Of a DNA stretch of 32,747 bases, positions 15,720-22,675 are shown in pieces (position 1 is the stretch's first letter; every line of letters begins with the position of its first letter). Both the position numbers and the translations under genes were made by a program. The notes beneath the pieces were generated by a model. The model was not told the origin of the DNA. It was given only the letters and a program-made list of their open reading frames with translations, and ran no database searches. Origin of the DNA: Candidatus Rifleibacteriota bacterium (GTDB taxonomy: Bacteria; Muiribacteriota; UBA6191; JACPRK01; JACQZM01); NCBI GenBank assembly GCA_016213885.1, contig JACQZM010000365.1, forward strand, positions 1-32,747, in the 5' to 3' direction.

Positions 15720-15743
15720 ACAATGTGTTCGAATTGTTTTTTT
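15718..15743. promoter_or_regulatory. AT-rich inverted repeat abutting the -35 box (operator or terminator)
   Basis: AAACAAT (15718-15724) and ATTGTTT (15733-15739) form a perfect 7-bp inverted repeat with an 8-nt spacer; T residues continue to 15743. It is an AT-rich island in GC-rich DNA and touches the -35 box of the Cys-rich gene. It could be a regulator site just upstream of -35, or a plus-strand intrinsic terminator. Confidence 0.4.
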
Positions 15744-16087
15744 CGTCCTCCGGAGCGCCTGCTGGCGCGGATTCTCCGGTCGCAAAAAAGGAGGGCCGCG
15801 CTTGACAGGCGCCCGGGAACGGTCCCCGGCCGGAGGCCCCGGGATCCATGATTTCGAGGGACGTAGCGGATACGAGAACCGGTCTCCCGGTGAGACCGTC
15901 CCGTCGGAGGCTGCGCGGACGGACCGGACCACGGTCCGGTTCGAGAAGAGGGACAGCGGAGGTCCGGGTGGCCGGACCGGCACGAACGCCCGACCGCCGG
16001 CCGGAGGTCACCGGATCGGCCGTGACGGCCGCCAGGTCACGCCGACAGAGCAGACCCTACCCACGCGCTGAGGGCAACCGATATGTG
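15744..16087. other. Intergenic block with a cluster of hairpins
   Basis: No convincing gene: the open frames here lack ribosome-binding sites and domains. The block holds inverted repeats at 15880-15898 (CGGTCTC / GAGACCG), 15923-15940 (ACCGGACC-AC-GGTCCGGT), 15961-15978 (GGTCCGG-GTGG-CCGGACC) and 16017-16031 (CGGCCGT-G-ACGGCCG). The second and third share the same arm sequences and could pair with each other instead. Confidence 0.5.
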
Positions 16088-16103
16088 GGCCTGTCACCAG
16101 GCC
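16088..16103 (-). terminator. Hairpin after the first RRM gene
   Basis: GGCCTG-TCAC-CAGGCC, a 6-bp stem 12 bp past the stop codon at 16116, without a T tract. It resembles the terminal hairpin of module 1 of the palindromic repeat and may be a degenerate relative. Confidence 0.4.
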
Positions 16104-16115
16104 TGAGCCGGGTGG

Positions 16116-16463
16116 TCAGCGGTCTCGGCCGCGACCACCACGACCGCCGCCGTAGCCGCCGCCACCACCACCGCCGTAACCACCGCCACCGCCGCCGAAC
16201 CCGCCACCACCGCGGGGACGCTCGTTGGCCAGGTCGACCTTGATCGTCCGGCCGTCCAGCACCTGGCCGTTCATCTTGTTTCGAGCCTCGTTGGCTGCGT
16301 TCTCGTCGGTGAACGTCACGAACCCGAAGCCCCGGGACCGACCCGTGTCCCTGTCCGTCACGACCTTCGCCTCGACAATCTCCCCGAACTGCGCGAAGGC
16401 CTGGCGCAGTCCCTGGTCGTCCGTGTCCCAGGACAGTCCACCAACAAAGAGCTTCTTACTCAT
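16116..16463 (-). CDS. Glycine-rich RRM RNA-binding protein
   Basis: 115 residues: one RNA recognition motif (about 3-80) with RNP2 LFVGGL at 5-10 and RNP1 RGFGFVTF at 44-51, so the aromatic residues that stack on RNA are intact. A Gly/Tyr/Arg tail (GGGGYGG repeats ending [10 protein letters not shown]) follows. This is the architecture of small bacterial RRM proteins, often cold- or stress-induced, which bind single-stranded RNA; the tail can promote self-association. The paralogue at 17578-17892 shares nearly the whole RRM. The tail is encoded by simple CCACCG-type repeats, which may vary in number. The upstream 65 bp include a possible 5' hairpin (ACCGGC / GCCGGT, about 16509-16525). Confidence 0.93.
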   Translation of the reverse strand: MSKKLFVGGLSWDTDDQGLRQAFAQFGEIVEAKVVTDRDTGRSRGFGFVTFTDENAANEARNKMNGQVLDGRTIKVDLANERPRGGGGFGGGGGGYGGGGGGGYGGGRGGRGRDR

Positions 16464-16527
16464 CGATCCTCAGCACCTTCTGTAGAAACAAACCATGACC
16501 GGCACCTCGCCGGTGCGTCCGATCCAG

Positions 16528-16538
16528 AGTATATAATA
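16528..16538. promoter_or_regulatory. Divergent -10 region between RRM and phosphodiesterase genes
   Basis: A symmetric AT box contains TATAAT on the plus strand (16532-16537) and TATACT on the minus strand (16533-16528). It is the only AT-rich stretch in the 150-bp divergent gap. No good -35 box is visible for either direction, so the promoter class is uncertain. Confidence 0.35.
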
Positions 16539-16615
16539 CCTGCCGGCAAGAGGGCTATCCTGTGGCCAAAAGATTTACGGGCCGCCGGTGGTCGACGGGA
16601 ACGGAAGGCGAGGCC

Positions 16616-17500
16616 ATGGGACTCAGGATCCTCACGTACAACATCCTGACCGGCGGGATCGGCCCGGCCCAGCAGTACCGGGTGGAGTCGATCCTGGAGG
16701 TCATCACCGGAGCCGACCCGGATCTCGTGGCGATCCAGGAGGCCTACTGCTTCGCGCCCCATGAGAGGGATCTGCTCAGGCTGTTCGCGGACCGCCTGGA
16801 CATGACCGGGTTGCTCGCGCCGGGCGCCAACTCGCATCTCCACGTGGCTCTGCTGGCGCGCCGCTCGCTGAACGTGGAGCTGATCCGGACGGTGGGAGCT
16901 CCGTTCAGGCATGCGTGCCTCGTGGCCCGGATCAGGCCGCGCGAGAACCTGGGCTTGAAGATCGTGGTCACCCATCTGGACCCGTTCCAGGAGTCGGCCC
17001 GTCTCAGGGAGGTGGAGCGGCTGCTGGAGGAGATCGACGCCGGCGAGCCCTGCCTCGTCATGGGAGACCTGAACGGCCTGTCCCCTCTGGATCCGTTTGA
17101 ACCCGCGAGCGTCCCTGGGCTCCTGGAGCAATACCGGCGGATGGCGCCCGACGGTTCCTGGGTGGTGGAGTCCCGGGCGCTGCCCCGGCTGCTGCTCGGA
17201 GGGCTGATCGACCTGGGCCACGGGCCTCGAAGGGCCGACGACCCCGCCGGGGCGCCCGGGAGCGGCCCCTCGGCGTCCGCCTTCGATACCTCACCGACCT
17301 GGCCCACCCGCGGCGGTTTCCCGTCGGAAGGTCCCCCGATACGGATCGACTACGTGCTGGCCACGCCGGCCGTCGGCGATGCCGTGACGGACTACCGGGC
17401 GATCCGTACGGCCCTCACCGACCGGGCGTCGGACCACTACCCGGTGCTCGTCGAGCTCGACGCGGGCAGGCTGGGCCACCGGACCGACACGCCGACATGA
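16616..17500 (+). CDS. Endonuclease/exonuclease/phosphatase family protein
   Basis: 294 residues from the ATG at 16616. The EEP (DNase I-like) fold is shown by LRILTYNILTGG at the start, IQEAY with the metal-binding Glu, VTHLDPF, MGDLNGLSP and the C-terminal SDHYPVLVEL. These are the five metal and phosphate motifs of the family, so it should be an active metal-dependent phosphodiesterase. Whether it acts on nucleic acid, sugar phosphates or lipids cannot be told. A GTG at 16562 gives 18 more residues, but the EEP strand normally begins within a few residues of the start, so 16616 is preferred. It has no signal peptide. It is convergent with the second RRM gene and divergent from the first. 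Confidence 0.85.
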   Translation: MGLRILTYNILTGGIGPAQQYRVESILEVITGADPDLVAIQEAYCFAPHERDLLRLFADRLDMTGLLAPGANSHLHVALLARRSLNVELIRTVGAPFRHACLVARIRPRENLGLKIVVTHLDPFQESARLREVERLLEEIDAGEPCLVMGDLNGLSPLDPFEPASVPGLLEQYRRMAPDGSWVVESRALPRLLLGGLIDLGHGPRRADDPAGAPGSGPSASAFDTSPTWPTRGGFPSEGPPIRIDYVLATPAVGDAVTDYRAIRTALTDRASDHYPVLVELDAGRLGHRTDTPT

Positions 17501-17503
17501 CGA

Positions 17504-17542
17504 ACGCCCCGCGCCTGACCATCGATCAGGGACGCGGGGCGT
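17504..17542. terminator. Bidirectional terminator hairpin
   Basis: A 10-bp stem ACGCCCCGCG / CGCGGGGCGT encloses a second 5-bp stem CCTGA / TCAGG, giving a long nearly perfect hairpin between the convergent stops at 17500 and 17578. There is no T tract, so it probably works as a mutual 3' boundary. Confidence 0.6.
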
Positions 17543-17577
17543 CACTGCCCGCCGCGACGGGCCTGGCGAGACCGGAC

Positions 17578-17892
17578 CTACCAGCGGTCCCGGCCGCCTC
17601 CGCCGTGGCCTCTGCCGCCACCGCCACCGCCACCGCCACCGCGGGGTCGTTCCTGGGCGATCTCCACCTTGATCGTGCGACCGTCCAGCATCTGTCCGTT
17701 CATCTTCGAGCAGGCATCCATCGCAGCCGCATCCTCGGAGTAGCTGACGAAACCAAAGCCGCGGGATCGGCCGGTATCCCTGTCGGTGACAACCTTGGCC
17801 TCGACGACGTCTCCGAACTGCGCGAACGCGGCTCGCAGACTCTGGTCGTCAGTATCCCAGGACAATCCGCCTACGAAGAGCTTCTTCCCCAT
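17578..17892 (-). CDS. Glycine-rich RRM RNA-binding protein (paralogue)
   Basis: 104 residues from the ATG at 17892. It carries the same RRM as the 16116-16463 protein: RNP2 LFVGGL, a shared LSWDTDDQ stretch, RNP1 RGFGFVSY, and a shared [14 protein letters not shown] stretch. The tail is shorter (poly-Gly, then RGHGGGGRDRW). The frame can be extended 49 codons upstream, but that part is unlike any RRM protein and was left out. The Gly tail is encoded by a GCCACC hexanucleotide run at about 17614-17640. The two paralogues lie on the same strand around the EEP gene, pointing to a local duplication. Confidence 0.92.
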   Translation of the reverse strand: MGKKLFVGGLSWDTDDQSLRAAFAQFGDVVEAKVVTDRDTGRSRGFGFVSYSEDAAAMDACSKMNGQMLDGRTIKVEIAQERPRGGGGGGGGGRGHGGGGRDRW

Positions 17893-18100
17893 GCGTCGAT
17901 TCACCCGTTCCTTAAGCACTCGAAAGTGGCCACGACCGGTCCACCCGTCGGTCGCCCAGCGGCTCGCTCGGCGAGAATGATGCAGGCTACCATGATTATC
18001 CGGAGGTTGTCCAAGCTTTCTCGCGCGGGTCGTCACCACCGTGCTAAGGTATGCCCAGCCCGTTCAACGGCACGATCCACGCGAATGTGGGGGACTCCTC

Positions 18101-19138
18101 GTGCGACCCGAGAGGGCTCTCGACGGACCGTCGAAGGAGCTCGGCCGGGCTGCCCTGGCCAGCCGGCGCCCCGGCCGCTCCCCCGCCCGACCCCCGCTCC
18201 GGGAGGAGAGAGAGATCAACCTCGCCGCCATCGACATCGGTGCCGGCAGCATCAAGCTCCGGATCGCCGCCGAGGATGGTCCGTCGCCGGCAACGGTGGC
18301 CCAGGACCGCATCGATGTGCGCCTGGGGAGGAACGACTTCACCCGCGGCCTGCTGGACCGGTCGGCCATGGGGGCCGTCGTGGAGGCGCTGCGTCGCTTC
18401 CGGGCGGTCCTGGCGCAACACCACGTCGCCCGGTACAGAGCGATCGCCACGGTGCTGAGAGACGCCACCAACGGCCAGGAGCTGGTCGACCTGGTGAGGA
18501 AGGACGTGGGGCTCGAGGTCGAGATCCCCTCCCGGGAGCACCAGGCTCGCCTGCTCTTTCTGGGGCTCTCGCCGGAGTGCTGCCAGGATGGGACGACGGC
18601 CCTCTTCGACGCGGACGGTCAGAACCTCCACGTCGGTGTCGGCGAACGACGACGGCCGGGCTACGTGACGTCGCTGCCGTTCGGCATGAACCGGCTGTCC
18701 CTCATGTTCAGCTCCCACGAGGCTCTGGACGCCCACATGGTCACCGCACTCCAGGAGGCGATCCGGGGGGCGCTGACGCCGACGCTGGAGGCGGTGCGCC
18801 AGCGCGGTCCCGCGGCCCTGGTCGGCTCCGGCGCCAGCGTGAGGACGCTGGGACCGCTGGCGAGACCCACCGCGAGCCGCCGCAACAGCCTGACGCGCAT
18901 CCAGGGGCGGGCGCTGGCCGCTCGACTGACCCGCCTGCCAGCGAGCCAGAAGGAGGCGCTGGGTCTCTCCCCGGAGCGAGCCGCCTTCGCCTGCGTGGCG
19001 GCCTGGCTCGTGGTGGAACTGATGGAGGGGCTCGGCCAGGAGGAGATGCGCCTCACCGAGGTGAGCCTCCGCGACGGCATCCTTGCACAGCTCGTCGGCG
19101 ACCGTTCGAGCGGGACCCTCTTCGAGCCGGCCCCGTGA
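18101..19138 (+). CDS. Ppx/GppA-family phosphatase-like protein
   Basis: The actin-fold Ppx/GppA family hydrolyses polyphosphate or pppGpp. Seen here: the N-terminal strand with the phosphate-1 loop (AIDIGAGSIKLRI), then FRAVLAQHHVARYRAIATVLRDATNG, matching the family pattern, and a second-lobe GSGASVRTLG loop. The catalytic glutamate region (REHQARLLFLG) is recognisable but diverged, and the usual phosphate-2 glycines are replaced by LFDADGQNLHVGV, so activity is uncertain. The start is unclear. In-frame GTG codons at 18041 and 18101 give odd Arg/Pro-rich leaders, while a perfect GGGAGGAG lies 6-9 nt before an ATC codon at 18215 that starts exactly where the family does. The Ser/Thr kinase gene follows 40 bp downstream. 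Confidence 0.75.
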   Translation: MRPERALDGPSKELGRAALASRRPGRSPARPPLREEREINLAAIDIGAGSIKLRIAAEDGPSPATVAQDRIDVRLGRNDFTRGLLDRSAMGAVVEALRRFRAVLAQHHVARYRAIATVLRDATNGQELVDLVRKDVGLEVEIPSREHQARLLFLGLSPECCQDGTTALFDADGQNLHVGVGERRRPGYVTSLPFGMNRLSLMFSSHEALDAHMVTALQEAIRGALTPTLEAVRQRGPAALVGSGASVRTLGPLARPTASRRNSLTRIQGRALAARLTRLPASQKEALGLSPERAAFACVAAWLVVELMEGLGQEEMRLTEVSLRDGILAQLVGDRSSGTLFEPAP

Positions 19139-19178
19139 CTCCCACGAGCCCCGACACCTGCCGCGGCGGGAGCGTCCC

Positions 19179-21548
19179 ATGACGACCTCCTACAAGCTCC
19201 TGTCGGAGCTCGGCCACGGGGGCATGGGCGTGGTGTACCGGGCGCTCCAGATGCCGCTGGAGCGAGAGGTGGCGGTCAAGTTCCTGCTGGCCCAGATCCA
19301 GAACAACCCGGATCTGGTCAAGCGGTTCAAGCGAGAGGTCTCCATCTCGATCAAGCTCGCCCACCCCAACATCATCAAGATCATCGACTCCGGAGAGATG
19401 GACGGGAAGCTCTACTACGTGATGGAGTTCCTGTCCAGGGCGACCCCGCTGAACAGGCTGATCAAGAAGGAAGGCCCGTTTCCGCCGCGCCGGGCGCTGG
19501 ACGTGGCGCTGCAGCTCCTGGACGCCCTGGACTACTGCCACGCCCAGAACATCCTCCATCGCGACATCAAGCCGGCCAACGTGATGGTGGACGCCGAGGC
19601 CCACGTGACGCTCATGGACTTCGGACTGGTCAAGGACACCGTGGAGAGCACGCTCCTCACGGAGGCGGGTCGGCCGATCGGAACGCCCCGGTACATGTCG
19701 CCGGAGGTCATCCGTGGGATCGAGCACACGGCGGCCTGCGATCTCTGGGCCGTGGGGGCGGTCCTCTACGAGATGCTGACCAAGCGCCCGGCGTTCCCCG
19801 GCCGGACCGTCCCGGAGATCAGCGCCGCCATCCTCAAGACCGATCCGATACCGCTGATCGAGGCTCGACCGGACCTGCCGGGCAGCCTGGAGCCGCTGGT
19901 CATGGGGTTCCTGAAGAAGGATCTGGCGACCCGTCTCGCCGCGGCCCCGCCGGCGATCAAGGTGATCAAAGACTGGCTCGAGCTGGACGCCCAGCCCAGG
20001 ACCGCTTCGCCGGCGCGCCAGTCCATGGCCAGGCTCAGGCGACCCTCGACCGGCTCCCACAGGGTCGTGCAGGAGACCGGGCCGCTGCCGGTGCAGACCT
20101 CGACACCCTCGCTGTCGATCCCCACCTCCTCGACTCCGACGTTCACGCCGACGCCGGCGCCGACGCCCCGGCCGCAGACCCGGAAGCTCCGGCCGGCCCC
20201 GCGGGCTCACGTCCCGATGATCGCGGCCCTGGGAGCCGCCGCCTTCGCCGTCGGCCTGCTGATCATCTGGGTGGCCCGGACAGCGCCGCCCCGGCCTCCG
20301 TCGGAGTCGAGCCGACCCCCGCAGGCATCGCCGACGCCGGTGGTCGTCGCTCCGGCCGGCAGCCCGGTCGAACCGGTGACCGTGACCGGGCTCCGCTGGG
20401 ACGCCGCCATGACCCAGGCCACGGTCAGCTTCACCAGCTCGCGGCCCGGCGCCTTCGTCGTGGAGGCGGCCTCCAGGTCCGGAGGCCTCCCTCCCGCGGT
20501 CTTCCGCGAGAAGACGTCGGAGCTGTCCCACGAGGTCGATCTCTCCGGCCTCATCGAGGGGACGACCTATCGACTGCGGGTGGTCGACGATGCCGGGAAC
20601 GAGCTCGTGAGCGAGGACGTGACCACGCTGACGCTCCCCGAGATCGTGGCCAAGACCCGCAAGACCATCGCGTCGCTGGACCCTGCGGGCCTCTCCCGGA
20701 GCCTGCTGGAAGAGTGGGAAAGGGTGGCCCGGGGACGCATCGGACTCGTTCCCGGCGACGGCCGGTGGGAACCGGTCCGCAAGAGGTGGGACCGGAAGAT
20801 CCAGGAGGCGCTGCGGGCCCACCTGGTGGACCCGGCGACGAGAAGCTTCGCTCGCGTGAAGGACCAGGCGTTCAAGTCCACCCGAGTGCCCGCCGCCGAC
20901 AAGCTGGAGCTGTTCGAGCGGATCGTGCAGCTGAGGCGGCTGGAGGAGATCGCCGTGGCGCTCAGGGTGCCGGCGCCGAAGTTCTCGGAGCGACTGACCT
21001 CTCCCGAGTTCTCGCAGGTGCCGACGGCGCAGCTCCGGAAGCCCGCCGGATTCGCCATCGTCTTCGAAGGCGACGGGTTCGACGCCCAGGAGATCGGTGC
21101 GGGCGAACCGTTCCTGCAAGTCGACGCGGTGGACCGGTCGCAGGACACGTTCTTCGCCGCCGCCGACCCGGCGGATGCGGAGAAGCTCATCGGGACCAGG
21201 GTCGGCCGCCTCGAGTACGTCCATCCCACGCCGATCCCGCTGCCGCCCCGGCTCAAGGCGGGCCTGTTCGAAGTCCATGCCGCCGTGACCGACCTGGCGC
21301 CCGCCAACGGCTTCCGCATCCTCACGGCCAGCGAGCAGCCCACGGACCGGACCCGATGGAGGCTGCTGGCTTGCTTGAAGCGGACCGGCGAGGGTCGACA
21401 CGTGGTCTTCCACACGGTTCCCCCGGATCTCCTCGCCGACCGACCGATCTACCTCAAGGTCGAGTTCGACTACTCGAGCCTGATCCGCGCCCAGGGCACC
21501 GCTCGTCAGAGCGGCGGCCTCAAGTGGCTGTTCGTCGCCTACCAGTGA
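19179..21548 (+). CDS. Transmembrane Ser/Thr protein kinase with unknown ectodomain
   Basis: 789 residues. Residues 1-268 form a PknB-like kinase with all catalytic elements: glycine loop GHGGMG at 12-17, Lys34 in VAVK, HRDIKPANV at 127-135 with Asp129, DFG at 147-149, GTPRYMSPE at 168-176. A Pro/Thr/Ser-rich juxtamembrane stretch (275-345) leads to one membrane helix (about 346-367). Outside follow a Pro/Ser linker, a fibronectin-III-like domain (about 385-480; LIEGTTYRLRVVDDAGNELV) and about 300 residues that I do not recognise. The kinase faces the cytoplasm and the tail could sense an envelope signal. A GGGAG sequence precedes the ATG. The upstream Ppx-like gene is probably in the same operon. 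Confidence 0.93.
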   Translation: MTTSYKLLSELGHGGMGVVYRALQMPLEREVAVKFLLAQIQNNPDLVKRFKREVSISIKLAHPNIIKIIDSGEMDGKLYYVMEFLSRATPLNRLIKKEGPFPPRRALDVALQLLDALDYCHAQNILHRDIKPANVMVDAEAHVTLMDFGLVKDTVESTLLTEAGRPIGTPRYMSPEVIRGIEHTAACDLWAVGAVLYEMLTKRPAFPGRTVPEISAAILKTDPIPLIEARPDLPGSLEPLVMGFLKKDLATRLAAAPPAIKVIKDWLELDAQPRTASPARQSMARLRRPSTGSHRVVQETGPLPVQTSTPSLSIPTSSTPTFTPTPAPTPRPQTRKLRPAPRAHVPMIAALGAAAFAVGLLIIWVARTAPPRPPSESSRPPQASPTPVVVAPAGSPVEPVTVTGLRWDAAMTQATVSFTSSRPGAFVVEAASRSGGLPPAVFREKTSELSHEVDLSGLIEGTTYRLRVVDDAGNELVSEDVTTLTLPEIVAKTRKTIASLDPAGLSRSLLEEWERVARGRIGLVPGDGRWEPVRKRWDRKIQEALRAHLVDPATRSFARVKDQAFKSTRVPAADKLELFERIVQLRRLEEIAVALRVPAPKFSERLTSPEFSQVPTAQLRKPAGFAIVFEGDGFDAQEIGAGEPFLQVDAVDRSQDTFFAAADPADAEKLIGTRVGRLEYVHPTPIPLPPRLKAGLFEVHAAVTDLAPANGFRILTASEQPTDRTRWRLLACLKRTGEGRHVVFHTVPPDLLADRPIYLKVEFDYSSLIRAQGTARQSGGLKWLFVAYQ

Positions 21549-21674
21549 CTTGGCGATAGCTCCTCCCCGCCTTAAGACATGGGGCGGTCGGGGACCGGAT
21601 GGTGCCAGCGGCCGGTCATGGAGCCGGGCCGGGAGGTGGCGCCTGCCCCCGGGCGGTTGAGAGGAGGTACCTGT

Positions 21675-21830
21675 TTGGCCGCCAGTACATACGACCGTGA
21701 GCGGGCCAAGCGCTACAAGAGATGGTGGGCGAAGCAGCGGGGGGCGCCGAAGGGCGAGCTGATCGAGGTTCCGCTGGAGACGTGGGAGCGGAGAGATCAC
21801 GCCCGCGACGATGACAAGGAGGGCCGGTAG
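21675..21830 (+). CDS. Small basic hypothetical protein
   Basis: 51 residues from a TTG start. A near-perfect ribosome-binding site (GAGAGGAGG) lies 7 nt upstream and decides the start; the frame upstream of it is open but lacks any signal. The protein is highly charged, starting AASTYDRERAKRYKRWWAKQ and ending RRDHARDDDKEGR, probably helical at its basic start, with an acidic/basic end. No domain is recognised. A hairpin follows. It lies about 125 bp after the kinase gene and may be co-transcribed with it. Confidence 0.65.
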   Translation: MAASTYDRERAKRYKRWWAKQRGAPKGELIEVPLETWERRDHARDDDKEGR

Positions 21831-21867
21831 CTCTCGAGCTGCAGAACTTGGCGATCGAGTGTGGATC

Positions 21868-21911
21868 GAAGACGGGCCGTCCTCCCCGGAGAGGGCGGCT
21901 CTCTTGTCTTC
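21868..21911 (+). terminator. Hairpin after the small basic protein gene
   Basis: The outer stem GAAGAC / GTCTTC encloses an imperfect GC-rich stem (GCCGTCCTC / GAGAGGGCGGC). It lies 38 bp past the stop at 21830 and probably ends the Ppx-kinase-small protein transcript. Confidence 0.5.
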
Positions 21912-21978
21912 TCCGGACAGGCTCTAATTCACGGTTGTCAGTGCGTCGATAGGGATTGAGGAGCTGCGTCGACTCCTG

Positions 21979-22650
21979 ATGTTTTCACCTTCGAGCGTGC
22001 TCACCGTGTCCCACCCGACCCGGAGGCTTCCCTCCAGCTTCTTTGCCGGCTTCGCCCAGCGGGGCGCAGCCGCCACGAGTCGTTTGCCCCCGAGAGCGGA
22101 CGTCCGGTTCACCTGGGCGCACACCGCGACCTACGTGGGGCTCACGGCCATGCTCGTCCTGGCCCTGTTCTCCGTGGCCACACACCACCTCTCGTTCGTC
22201 CGGGACCTGGTGGTCAAAGAGGACCTGGAGCGGCTGCTCCACCCGGTAAAGAGACCCCGGGTGATCTTCTGCGACGCAGCGCCGGTCGGGGTGGTGTTCT
22301 ACCGCCACTTCGACGTGCCGCAACAGACCCGGGCGACCATGCTGTCCCGACTGACCGGGACGCCGCGGGAGTCGACCTCGGCCGCCGGGACACGCGCTGC
22401 GGCGATCGGGCGTGGCCGTCCGGACGTGTTCGGGGCGTCGCCGGGTCCGGACCCGGGCGAACCGGCCCTGCTCCTGAGCATGCCGTCCACCCCTGCCCCG
22501 TTCAGGCCCTGGGTCTCGACCCGGCAGCTCCTGGGCGAAGAAGCGGACCCGGGCCGCGAGCCGATCGTCGAGGGCCTGCGGCGACCCGGATCGGCCCAAG
22601 AGCGCTCGTATCGCCCGCTCTTCACCCGCCGGACCGCGCTGGTCCCCTGA
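21979..22650 (+). CDS. Hypothetical single-pass membrane protein
   Basis: Up to 223 residues, not recognised. One clear membrane helix lies at about 50-73 (TYVGLTAMLVLALFSVATHH), followed by VVKEDLERLLHPVKRPRVIF and a long Pro/Arg/Ala-rich, probably disordered tail. Strong third-position GC bias and the helix support a real gene on this strand. The start is uncertain because the ATG at 21979 has no ribosome-binding site. It converges with the gene at 22676 with 25 bp between stops. Confidence 0.5.
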   Translation: MFSPSSVLTVSHPTRRLPSSFFAGFAQRGAAATSRLPPRADVRFTWAHTATYVGLTAMLVLALFSVATHHLSFVRDLVVKEDLERLLHPVKRPRVIFCDAAPVGVVFYRHFDVPQQTRATMLSRLTGTPRESTSAAGTRAAAIGRGRPDVFGASPGPDPGEPALLLSMPSTPAPFRPWVSTRQLLGEEADPGREPIVEGLRRPGSAQERSYRPLFTRRTALVP

Positions 22651-22675
22651 CGGCCGGGCAACCGGCGTCGCCCCG

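Noticed and set aside
15722..15745. A tRNA T-loop suggested by GTTCGAAT
   Set aside because: No acceptor stem, anticodon arm or CCA context surrounds it; it is the loop of an AT-rich inverted repeat.
15628..16071. Possible 147-residue gene upstream of the first RRM gene
   Set aside because: No ribosome-binding site, mixed composition, and it covers the promoter, palindrome and hairpin cluster that better explain the region.
19053..21800. A 915-residue open frame on the minus strand opposite the kinase
   Set aside because: It lies antisense to a clear kinase with all catalytic motifs; its Arg/Gly/Asp-rich content is typical of GC-rich shadow frames.
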